Source: Lomentospora prolificans (Eukaryota > Ascomycota > Sordariomycetes > Microascales > Microascaceae). From it: a stretch of 64,000 nucleotides of DNA. Below the pieces are notes generated by a model that saw nothing but the letters and a program-made list of their open reading frames with translations, was not told the origin of the DNA and did not search any database. Location of the stretch: NCBI GenBank assembly GCA_029532625.1, contig JARFXM010000011.1:3175501-3239500 (forward strand). Reading direction: 5' to 3'. Positions 34,571-46,039 of this stretch are shown here, piece by piece. Every line of letters begins with the position of its first letter. Within the stretch, counting starts at the first letter, position 1. The position numbers and the translations under genes are program-made.

Positions 34571-35032
34571 GAAATGGCAATTCTTGAGTTCCCTGCTCGA
34601 GGAGCTATCCGAGTATCTACTTGGTGAAAGCGGCGAAGAATTTATTTTTTTTCTCTTTCAGGAGAAAGTAAAGCAACGAGAACAGCATCTCCAACACACT
34701 TCTATTCAGATATATTGTATTTCTTCTCCTTTCCTTTCATTACTGGCCTGTCAAGCCCACTACCATCCCGTGGCATTCACTCATTAAACCATGCTTTGGC
34801 CGCCTCGTCAGAGATGGAATCCATGCATCATTGCTGAAACTCCGAGAGAGAGCTTCGTTAGGGCGCTGGTAAGTGAACCTTTGTTTTATTGTATGCTGGA
34901 AACTAAGGTGTGTAAATGATGATATTAAGTAGGATAGTCCTTTCTTTGACTATACTTCCTGACAGAAAGTAGAAACGAATGAAGGTTTTCGTCGAGACTT
35001 TTGTATCCGAGCGTGAAGTACTGATGCTACTC

Positions 35033-35290
35033 TAGCACTTCCTCGTCCTCGTTCTCGATAGGTTGTGGGTCCTTCATAGATAGTGCCATATAACCAAGCA
35101 GCATCCGAGAAGCCCATTTTGCGCAATGCCTAAACAGCCGCGTCAAATTCGTTGTCATCAATGACAAACATATAGCTCTTGTGCATATAATGCCGAGCAT
35201 AAACAGGTAAAGAGAGTAGCTTTGCCGAATCTAAATCAGGGGACAGGGATCTCTTAAGACATGCATCAATCTTGAAGGATATAAGCAATG
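35033..35290 (-). pseudogene. coding relic, uncharacterised fungal family
   Basis: On the minus strand one frame reads about 80 protein-like residues: DACLKRSLSPDLDSAKLLSL, then PVYARHYMHKSYMFVIDDNE, FDAAV, a TAG stop (35130-35132), ALRKMGFSDAAWLYGTIYEG and PTTYRERGRG. The pattern of YxRHY, then YxxxDDxEFDxAV, then LRxxGFxDAxWxYG resembles a fungal family of unknown function that I cannot name. No start codon or intact frame is present. Confidence 0.6.
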
Positions 35291-38200
35291 ACACATATTA
35301 GAGTAGCTGATGCCTGGACAAGCAGAACGACATACGGCTCAGCAGTGGGAAGAGCTGTTTTCACCACTACCCTTTAACCCCAAGACTTATGGCGACGCCT
35401 ACGTTTGTCAGTATTATCATGACATTGGCTTATACTTGATAAAAAGCGTAACACTCTCAAAGCTATAGCGGACGTATGTAGTAGTGCGAGGACATTTATT
35501 AGGAGACTTAATCTGCGCCCTGCACGTCGCTATTGCTAGAGTCATCCGAATCCTACAACAGATTTCGTTTCATATACCTTGTTCACGTTCTACCAAATGT
35601 AGCTAACTCAATCGCGCGTGGGAACGGCATGACTAGGAGATTGCCTTGAAGTGTGCTTAAACCTAAGCGTATCTCGATACAATCTAAATGTGTCTCCGGA
35701 ACTAGACACACTCTTTATGAGCATCGACACGAGCTTCGCCCATTACGGCCATCATATCGATGGAACAACAGCACGGAATGCTCAGATTTATGACAGCCAC
35801 AACAGTAGCCATACCGTCACTCCTAGGTTTTCCATTCCTCGGCCTGTATTCTGCCAGGATATGCTCTAGTTTGCATCGTCTCTTGGGCCACCTAGTCCAT
35901 GTATTTAGCGCTAGGATGCCGATGGGAACTACTCCCCGCCTTTCTTGGGCCCTTCCAGCCGGCTGTGTAGCATTCAGTCTGAGATCTTGCACATCCTTAT
36001 CGAGATTCAAGTATCTCACTTTGGGCGCTCTGCGGTTGCCTCCGTCTCGGGTTTCATGTTCGGCCTTGTCATCGGGTCTATACTGGTGGTAGGTCCTTCT
36101 CTATCGTTGATTTACCTCGGTCCAGATGAGCTGATGGCCCCCATTAACATTATGTTATGTTGCAAGTTGTCATGGCGGGCATGGGTATCTACTGGCGCGT
36201 TTTGGCAAGTCACCCGGGTCGACCAACGAACTAGAACAAAGGAATGAAAGTTACGAACAGAGCGGTCAAGAAGCTGTGCTTGAGCCAAAAGGTGCTAAGG
36301 TAAGAAGAGTGTAGACCTCGTGCTATATGGCCGTGAAAATTAGAGTCAGTCGTCGACTTCTCCAAATCATGGAAATCGCTCTAATAGTACGTTCCTAATG
36401 CCCACTATCCTCGCCTTTTTAGGTCATCTAGATCCGCAAGAACAAGATCGAGCAGCGTCATACCATTTCAGATTCCACACTCGTCATCCTTGCTATACTA
36501 AACCCGGAGTCCTTGCATGCGCGTAGCGACGCAAACGAATCATTCAATCAGTTTTGGTGCTCCTCTCCAGAATGTTGAGATGTCGTACAATCTATAATTA
36601 GCCTCATGCATTCGTGCCTGGCGACTTCTGGGTCCCTTGACAATCCAGGTTCTCCAAATCACCTTGCATTTCTTATACGGTATTTCAACACTTGACCTTC
36701 CTTCTTTGGGCCGGCTTGCAGATGCTGCAGATCACCATTATAGGCGAAATACACAAAGTACACGTGCAGTGGCACATGCAAAGCTGCGCGTTGGCATGGT
36801 CCAGTAAGGCGCAAGTCGTTGGAAAGTGGCAAGAGTACGTACGTAGACTGCCAATTAGATTGCCTGATTATTGAATTGTAGAATACCCATTTTCCTAGGC
36901 GAGGTCCGACAACCGTGGATGAAGAAGGTCGAGCGGCTGGTATTAGACTACGCGCATTCGGCTATATGAATGGACGGGTCGTACGCCCAGCGCTTAGCCA
37001 AGCTCTACATCCATCTACGCAATTGCTCCTTCAGTGCCGACAACCGAGAAGCACTCGCGAGCTCACAAAATAATCGTAAAAAGGTGAAAGGACTCAGAAG
37101 TAATCCAAGTTACAAATAATCCGTCCTGAGGGATCAATGGACATGCATCGATGTCAAGATATCATCACTGGCGAGGTGCCACAGCCCCGAGAATGGCGTC
37201 GTCGTCCCCGAGAATGTAGTCGCGGAACCCATATATCTGGAATTTTTTCCACTTTGTATTTGCTCTACGGAGATTATGAGCTGAACCTTGTGCGGTTATC
37301 CGGACCTGCCGATGTGCCGCCTCTGCAGATGGAGCGAGGGGAAGTGTCCACCAGCGACCCAGGAAAGGCAGCCCTCGTTTACACTCGCTAAACATTGCTA
37401 TGGCGCTCTCTGTATTTGGGTCACATGTAGCCGGCTACACACAACTCTGTATTACCTTGACGTGTGTGTCGTCGCTCTTTACTCGCACATTTCGTCAAAT
37501 CTTTACCTTTCATTCTACAGGCCACGGCCAAGTATCACACGTCAAGGGGTGAATATGGGAAGCAAACGCACCGGAAGAGGCCAACAGAGCGTTTCCCTAG
37601 GAATATTAGTCCGCCTGGAGAGCGAGGGTCGCTTTCTGTGCCGTGTGGGGATATTTTGCCGGTCTATCTGGTCTAAGCGAGAAAATGCCATATCCACCTG
37701 AGAATATGGCTTATAATATGCAAGAGTTTGATTCTTTTTGAGTAGGCGGTGCCTGTGAGGCCCATCCGCCCGCTCCTTAAATCTAAATTGGAATGAATGC
37801 TTTTAGACAAAGGAATCATCAGTGGCGTCCTGTATTGCGTGTCGGGAACTAGATATTGATCCACTATATCGCAACAGTATGTTCCATGTTTCCCTGCTGG
37901 CCGTTCTAGCTCGCCTCACAGAGAGCACTTGAAAGCAATCTTCCGTGCCGTTTGCGATGCATAGTCGAGGATAGGCGCCTCGTCACTCTGCCATCCCACC
38001 TGGACATTCGAAAAGCATCTTCATCAAATGTGTTGTGGCTGTATAATGCGAGCCCTTATACCGATAGCGAATGACCTAAGGTTAGCGAGGTCTCACCAAT
38101 GCACTCTCAATCTCAGCCTGGATCCTGTAATCTTCACCTCGTATGACAGTATGAAGCTGGAGCCTAGCCCATCCACCGTCGTTCGAAAGATTGGGATAGC

Positions 38201-40426
38201 ATGGAAGAGCAGATTCCAGCAGCAGATGGTCACGGAGCAAAGAAGCCAGTCGATATCAACTGGCCAAGTCTCTCCCGTTCAAGTCGGAACATTCCGATGC
38301 GACGTTGCTCCACAATAGACGACGCCGAGTCGCTTCACGATCCCATTGGTCTCCGATCTTCCTCCGTCTTGCTAGATCTGGTCGCTCGATAGTGCAGCCA
38401 ATGTCGGATAATAATAGCAGCCCCCGCTTCCCAAACAAACCCGGATATACGATTGTAAGGTCCCAAATGGTGGCTCAAAACCCAGTCAGATGGGCTTTGG
38501 GCAAACACGGTTCGAGATGGAATCTGCTCAATGATGCAGCTGTGCAAAGAAGAAGCGGACTCGCCTGGCTCGCATCCGATTATTTCGTCCCTGGTATGGG
38601 GCCAAAATATTTCTCTCCATTGCCAATTCCTTCTCGCAAGGTACCTGCATTCCGCCTCGCAGGCCGCCGTTATTGCGTGTTGCCACAACTTCATCTCAGC
38701 CCTACTTAATCGAAGCGATCGTGGGTTGCATTCCAATCCGTACCCGCGGCCACCTGATCGGTCCACCGTCGTCTGTCATTGCACACATTGCTTGTCTAAC
38801 ACGTTGTTCCCCCAACCGTGGGTGTCGAGATATACTATTATTGGAATCACGATCATCCACCTTCCTAATCAAGGGTCCGTTCAAATTGTCCCAGGGAGGA
38901 CAAGCTCAGGCACGGCTGGAATCCTTCTGCCACGAACCCCTCCTTTGCCCCCTCGATGCCGTAAATTGCCGCCTCCACCGGGCCAGGGGGGAAGGGAGAG
39001 CCAGCTAGGAGGATAACCAAGAACTGGCTGCCTTTTCCCTCTTCCAGCCCCAAAGACCAGGCCATGCTTTGGCCAGCAGCCACAACTCGTCTGTGAAGCA
39101 TGCGCTGCGGACCCGGGCTGACCAGACTAATCAAACTCCACGCTTTATATGAGCTTCCATTTTTTTTTTCTCGCCCCCGAGATATTATCCCACCACACAA
39201 TCGTCCGTACGCATGCACGGAACATATCCACGCACTCGCTCGTACCCATCACCGAGGAACATAACGGTTTCTACCCACCACTTCAGCGTGAATAAACACG
39301 TAAACTCATCCCCAATACCATCAATTCCAACGTGGCTCCTCGAAAATGATTGATTCCCTTCCCTCCCTTTGGCTGCTGGTGTGGCCCCTCAAAAGGCCCT
39401 GGAGGCCGAGTGGCTTATGGGAAAACCTGGATCATTCAATATGGATAAACGTGCGGCTTACACCCAGACGTCATCTCCATCTAGATTGTGATTCTCCGGG
39501 CTCATTGGTCAATCGGCATCGCCTGTCGGGTGATCGACCGCTTGGACTTCTAGAACGCTCCCCTCTTTCGCTTTACCATTTTCCCCATTTGGTTTCCCCT
39601 AGACCAGTAGAGCGTAGTTCTCGCTTCGCGGGCACCAATGCCCCCCATCGGACCCAGTAGCATAGATCGGACGGAAACTGTCCAGTCACGAGGCGGCGGA
39701 CCAACTTCCTCCCAACTTGATCAATATATTTGTCGTGCTGCATATCGCAGAGTCACGCTCCCCAAGACTTTGAATGCACAGCACCACTTGTGGGATTAGT
39801 CGACCGCGACTCTCCTGTCAACCCAGCCTCTCCGCATATTGGGTTACTTCCCGTTGTTGGTTGTGAACACCCAGGGTGTCAGGGGTCAGGTCTGTACCTT
39901 TCCGTATGCACCCCAGTCTTTGGTGAGTTGGTGCTGTGGCTTCGAATCCTCCCGCCCTCCGTTCCTCTTCCTACCATGTGCTAGACGTTCTCTGCCTGTC
40001 CGTCTTCCACCCAATTTTGGAGCCGTGTGTGTGGGTCAAGCAACTTGACCTATGGCATCCATCCACTCGCCTGTCTCCCGAAAGGGTGTTCCACAACGAC
40101 CACTACGTGCCTTCATGCCATGCTCATTATAGATGGCCACATATTGAACCTCGTCGTGGCACTTCCATTCTGGGCTTCTCTATTATCTCCTCCACCGGTC
40201 CACTCGACCAACTTATCTATACTCCCCTCATATGAAGAGGGGTTGCCATTGATGGTGGGGAGGCACAAGGCACGGAAGATATTCGTCTTATTGTCAAGAG
40301 TCAATGAGGTCTCGATATTGCTTCATTTCTAAGAATAGATCCAGCAGGGCAAGAACTCGGTAAACAAGAGCCATTCATACCGGGATCATTCGGAGGTTAA
40401 GCTTCTCTCCGTGGACGACGAACACC

Positions 40427-40433
40427 TATAAAG
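40427..40433 (+). promoter_or_regulatory. TATA box of the DUF4360 gene
   Basis: TATAAAG 153 bp before the start codon, followed by a C/T-rich leader with a short TCATCATCATCAGCAGCAGC repeat. This looks like the core promoter of a highly expressed secreted protein. Confidence 0.55.
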
Positions 40434-40585
40434 CAAGTCGATCTCTCCCCCAATCTCGGTCCATTCCTCTCTCCTCCTCCTCTTCATCATCATCAGCAGC
40501 AGCAAGCCAGAAACAGCCTCTCCAGCTCTCATATTATACCCACTCAAACATTCTCTCTTCCAAACTCTCCAAGAAAACTTTCACA

Positions 40586-41417
40586 ATGCATTACACCTCT
40601 GCCCTCGCCCTCTTCCTCGGCGTTGCCGCCGCTGCCCCGAGCGCCCAGCTCAACGCCCCCCAAGCCTCTGAGGGCCCCTCCACCATCAAGATCAACGGCA
40701 TCTCCCTCCTCGGAACCGGCTGCCCTGCCGGCACCGCCGACGTCCAGGTCGACGCCACCGGCGAGCTTTTCGAGGCCACCTTCTCCGCCTACGAGGTCCT
40801 CACCGGCCCCGGCACCAAGGCCTCCGACTGGCGCAAGAACTGCAAGCTCACCATGAACCTCGAGTTCGACCGTGGCTTCCAGTAAGCTTAAACTTCGTCC
40901 TCAAAATAACTTTTTTTTTTCTTTTCTTTTTGGATTTGAATCACTTTCTAACAAGGATAACCCAAAAAACTTCAGATTCTCCATCATGGCTACTGACATG
41001 ATTGGCTACGCCGAGATCCCCAACGGCGCCCACGGCTCCTGCAAGAACACCTTCTCCTTCACCGGCCAGACCTCGTCCGGCGGCATCGACAAGGTGGACT
41101 TCGACCTCGGCCTCGACGGCCACTACAGCGGCGACTTTGACCTTCACGCCGACCCCGGCATCTTCTCGTGGTCGCCCTGCGACGGCAGCACCGCCATCCT
41201 CAACATGAACACGCAGTGCGCCATCAGCCCCACGAGCGAGAGCGCTCTCATTGCTGTATGTCCCTTCCAGAAACCCGGTCGCGCCGGCGGCGACTGCCGT
41301 GCTTGGCTTGAAAAAGTCAAAGGAAAGTTGGGTGCTAAAAATGGGAAACAGGTCGACCATGTCTCCGGCAAGCTCACCGTCCAGTTCCGTCTTGCTTGGA
41401 GGCCTTGCCCCAACTAG
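40586..41417 (+). CDS. secreted DUF4360-like protein
   Basis: Secreted protein of the DUF4360 type, common in plant-associated and saprotrophic fungi; no biochemical function is established. Three exons (40586-40881, 40976-41255, 41352-41417) give 213 aa. Residues 1-17 form a signal peptide (MHYTSALALFLGVAAAA), then the domain starts with IKINGISLLGTGCPAGTADV. Conserved cysteines are in TGCPAG, RKNCKL, GSCKNT, SPCDG and TQCAIS, with WRPCPN at the end. The middle, IMATDMIGYAEIPNGAHGSC, and the long beta-type C-half match the family. Intron 2 (96 nt) has no in-frame stop, so a retained-intron form would simply add 32 residues; the spliced form fits the family better (ALIAVDHVSGKLTVQF). Codon use is strongly C-ending, as in highly expressed genes. 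Confidence 0.88.
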
Positions 41418-44400
41418 GTTGGCGGTGTTTGATGGGTAGAGGAGAAACCGCTCCCCCCCGCCCCCCAACCCCGAATACTTTGGACGAAGGCCTTTGCCGA
41501 CACGTCCAGGGGGTTTACGCGCCAAAGCCTGAGGAATCTGCTGAATTCCAAAAGCTGCTTTAACTTTTTTGATTTTTACTGGAACACCGTTCAAGATCGG
41601 TATCATCACACCGGAGCAAAGGGGGAGAGGGATTCTGGGAAGAGGGGATCGGCTTAACCCCTAGGATCGCATTACTTCTCTGTATATACTTGGTCTCATT
41701 CTTCGTTCGTTCGCTTACGAAGGCGTCACACTCGCTTCTAGCCCTTTGTACATACTTGGCTCGGCCTAGATCGCTAGGTCGAGCGTGCATATACAACTTA
41801 GAGACATCTTAAAATGTCCCAATTGTTGCATTTCCAGCTTGTGATCACAGTATATTAATCCTCGCCACGGAAGGTAAAGAGACTAAGTCGTAATAAGACG
41901 CGAGGGGAGTTATAGCTTCTCACTTGCGGATTTGAATATACCGATACTTCAAGGGCGTGGATGGATGCGCGCCTTTTACCATGGCGAAGCCCGCCTTGGC
42001 GTTGTGATACTAGCTAGCTGTAAGGCAGGAACCCGGATCCGCGAACCTAGGATCGCCCGTGCATTTGGAAATACATGGGTAGAAGTGGTAGGAGTCATAC
42101 ACCCCCGAGGGATGCGAGATTCAATATGACTGCGCCCGATGGGATTTGTAAAGATGCAAGCTTGCCAGTTGTGGTTGGTTACGGATGAGTGTGTAGACTT
42201 GAGTCCCAGCGCTCCCGATTTGGCCGGCGTTTAGATGCACCAGTGAGTGAGTGACTGGATGTGGTTACTACATGTACTTTAAACGCTGGGGCGAGATTGT
42301 TGATAAGGGATACCCTAGCCGCCGACAAGACTGCATCAAGTTGTTAAGGTTATCAACGGCTAAGTAAAATGAAACGTGCCACAATAGGACCAAATCGCCT
42401 CAAACCAAACGGCGTGTTCATAGCTTCTGTTGATGATTTCGATTCTAGCGCACGGATTTCGTACTTGTCGTGAATGAACGAACAGCAGGATTCGTCTAAA
42501 TTACAGACGGCACAGTAGCTCTAAGACGACTCTGGGGAAAGAGCGTAAGCTTGGAAAAGACTTCCAAACCAGCCATGCCGATGCGGACTGCAAGTCTGAC
42601 AGTTGCATTGTTTTGGGGTCGGCTTGTTGATACCCTTCTGGGATGAAACATGGTGGACTCTGACGCATGACGTAGTGTAATTGACACTGGGCCAGGCCAG
42701 ACCTCCAGAGCTGAGGGAAGGGATTTGAAGGCTGGCAGTGCAATAATATATTCCATGCAGCGAAGAAGGTCTTGGGTCTGTCATGGACCCCTGCAGGTCC
42801 CTGAGCTTTTGGTCAGGGGATCTAGACCACGACTCTGGGTTCTTCGCGCGCAGGGAACACTTGGTACGCTCGCGGGAATTGGGCGGCGACGGGAACCGGT
42901 TTTGAGCGATTTGCGATCGGAGAGACGGCCTCAAAAATCCTGCATAAGGAGGGTCTTCGTGATTTGGCTATATCGGAACTTGAAACAGAGTCCTTGTTTC
43001 CACGGCACGGCGAGATGGGATGGAAGCGTGACGCGCAAAACGGAAGGGGATTTGTTGGAGGGGTCGCGGATGAAGGAGAGGATCGGGTGTTTCAGCTTCT
43101 GCCCTAATAGTCCGGGTACAACAGAAGAGTGATGCACTCGAACCTGCGCGACATTGCATGCGCGGATGACTTGTGGTTGAATGGTTCCTGTTCTTGATGT
43201 TGTTAAGTTTGCAGTATAGCTTCGTCCCAGTTACGTGTTATAGAAGGAGGAGATCGTGCTCGGAGCTCTCGGGTCGCATTACGGTTGAAGGGGGCCAAGA
43301 AAAAAGGGAAGCCGGATGGCCGACGATCTAATGGCCGAGCTCCTCGAAGGATCTATAATCGGTTCTGGGAGCATGCGCGGCTCCAGTATTTTGTTAACTA
43401 ATCTAATAGTTCCTATGGTCTCCAAGTCCCTTCAAGGTTGTCCGTCTGCTAAATCGAAGGGAAAGACTGTGTGCAGGGAATTGAGAGCTAGAATGGCAGA
43501 ATTTCTTTGGTCTTTTGCGGGTAGCCAAAAAAGCCAAGCATCGAGAGGCCATCTCCGCAACACTCGGGCAGGGTTAATTTTGCTGGCCGCGCCCGGGCAC
43601 TGGGAGAACGGAGCTATTAACTCCTTGGGCGCACTGCGGAATTGGCGGGTGTGACCATTGCCGGCGGCGGCTGGGTACCTACCTGTAGCTGGCTAATTGA
43701 AGGCTCGCTCGCAGGATACTGGATTGCAACGATACTTCGTAGGTCTTACTTGCTTAGCCCCTTGCCCCTTACTGTCACTCGGGGAAGCTTCATGTGGTCT
43801 TAGCAAGTGGTAACGGGAAACCTCAGCTTCCACGGGAGATGGTGTGGAATGCCCACACTGATCCATCCATCAGGCTCAGAGCTGACTGATAGCATTGGCG
43901 ATGGGCGGATCTCAAACTCGGTGCGAGGAGGCGAAGTGGTGGGCAGGGGAGGCGGTTTAAGATGATTGATGCATCCAATTGAATGAGTGGGAATTGGGTG
44001 AGGATAAGAGTTGGTGTTTGTTTGCTAGGCGTTCCTCTCCATCATCCACGGTCGCTCCTGCTGAAAAATCAGGGTTCACCGGCTCAGTCGCCTACAACCC
44101 CACCACGCCAAGCCTTTCAAAAATACATGAGCGCTCTTGTTCATGCCCGGCACATACAGTGCTGCATACGGAGTCGAATACTGGCATTTTACTCAGATAA
44201 CGCAGAGTGCACATACAGTGCCTGTTTACCAGTCAGATATCAATACTGTATGAATGCAGTCCCGCCAAAGTATCCCTGTTGAGCGGACACCACTCCCATC
44301 CCCCTGATGAGTTTGACCCTCCCAATTGCCGCCAGCGCTCTGCTGCTCCAGCGTTCTAGGCCCAGTCGTAAACCGACCGACCGATGTACCTTCCATCCCA

Positions 44401-46039
44401 TTGATCCATCCGTGCGCCAACACCAGCAGAGTTGTAATAACAGCGAAACGAAGCATCAAATCAGTATGTCAAATGCACGGAGGATGCTTGTACCCCAAGT
44501 ACTTTCTGCATCACACCAGTCGGCCTGTGTCTCGTTGCGTCCTCTAATCAATACCCAATTTCTTTCGGCTCAGATGCCTTAATTGTTTCTTTTGATCCTC
44601 TTATCTGCTCCTTTCCTCCTTGTATCGAGCACTGCCAAATCCCGTCCATCTCTGCCTTTCTCGGGTCATAGATATCTTCAGCCACCAGAGCTCGTCTCGT
44701 TCAACGAATGTGCGACAAGCGTTAGATATTTGGCTGGCACCCCTGTCATAGGCGCGCTATTCTCCACTCGTCTCGGACGACACAAAGACCACCAAGCAAG
44801 ATACTTGCACACCACCATCCGTCCTGTCGCTCGCCGCCGACCTTAAACCCCGCTTTACTGCCTCTCCCTGCCTTCCGCCAGATCCTCTCTCACTGTTTTC
44901 AACAAGACACCGATTTCTCACTGGCAACAATATTCGACTGAAGGCGAAGCATCTGCCGACATAACGAGTATCAGATCGAAAAACGACGGCTATTTTCGTT
45001 TTCTTCTCCTCTCCTACAATACCCCGAGGTTACTTATCGAAGAGATCCCTATTTACCCCGGCGAGAATCTATCCATATGCGATCAACTGTTGCTGGTAAT
45101 CTCCCACTCGCTCTGCTCTTCTTTCCATAACCCTCCGAATCTTCGAACAACGTTTAAAAGCCCGGGCGGGAAAATATTTCCTTAATCAACAAGGTTCGTA
45201 ATCTGCGCCGCAATCCATCCTTCCTGCCCATTTTAAACTCCTTTTATGCTCCACCCCGTCGCCGTCGCCCCTGCCAGCCTTACTTGCCCACCGCCCTGCC
45301 TAACTTTCGACGTTGGCTTCGCTCCTTCCTGGTAGTCGTGGGCACAAAAGCGACGTGCTCGTGTGAGCGACAACTTTTTTTTGCACAATATACTATAGTC
45401 CAGCTTTACTGAAACTTTTATAGGCATTTCAAGCCCATCGTTTGCGGCACTGCGAGAGTGCCCGAGTTTGACACTTCCGCTCTAGACATAGGCGCCTCCG
45501 AGTCGCCTCAAAGTCATCATGGCGGCATCAAATGGGTATGTATCCTTCCTTTCTTTGTGGGTTGGCACCATGACACCAACCCTTCTGTCATTCATGTCGA
45601 GGCAGCTGTGCCTCTTGTTCAATTGCCATGGTTACCTCCTGCCTCACTTCTTGATCACCCTGTTCTGTTCCTTCTATCATTTCTCGCCGTGATGGGAGGT
45701 ACTAGTACTGTGAGGCTGGAGGTGGGGTATCTCTTACCGACTTGCTGCTCTAGTGTCCCTTGTATCCTTATGTTGCACGACCACTTCCAAATCAACCCAC
45801 ACACCCACTCCTTAATCCCTACTTTACTTGCATGTGCACTTCTACACTGCACTCCTTTCCTTGTAATCTCCTTGTGGCGAAGTCTGCCCCATTGAGTTTT
45901 GCATCGCAGGTCCTATCCCCTCGTGCTATTTTGATCAGGCCCCGCGAGCCCAAGCAGATTTTTCGTTCAGATACCCCTTGTTGCCCCCCAACCCTCAAGG
46001 CAAAGGGCCAATCTTTTGGCCCACCTTCTGCTAGCCACC
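41418..46039. other. 4.6-kb intergenic region with the CLA4 leader
   Basis: No supportable gene. Only short frames with no domain are seen on either strand. The last 1.5 kb is C/T-rich and probably holds a long CLA4 leader. A possible 5'UTR intron starts at the donor GTATGT near 45536, and an ATGGCGGCATC context just before it could be a short upstream open frame. Confidence 0.55.

Larger units (their letters stand above)
30496..40585. other. 10-kb gene desert
   Basis: No gene that I can support over 10 kb, flanked by core genes. Frames are short and crossed by stops; composition is more AT and TA-rich than the gene-bearing flanks. Recognisable pieces are a 19-bp tandem duplication, a TA-rich RIP-like patch and a decayed coding relic, listed separately. 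A T-run with TCTCGCCCCC near 39160 and C/T-rich sequence toward 40.5 kb belong to the next promoter. Confidence 0.6.

Noticed and set aside
35760..36247. Overlapping plus-strand frames with hydrophobic stretches in the desert
   Set aside because: Looked like a membrane-protein relic but no recognisable motif and no consistent frame.
39930..39965. CTTCGAATCC word like a tRNA B box
   Set aside because: No matching T stem, D arm or acceptor stem could be folded.
45458..45895. Plus-strand frame before CLA4
   Set aside because: C/T-rich leader sequence with no domain; contains a likely 5'UTR intron donor.
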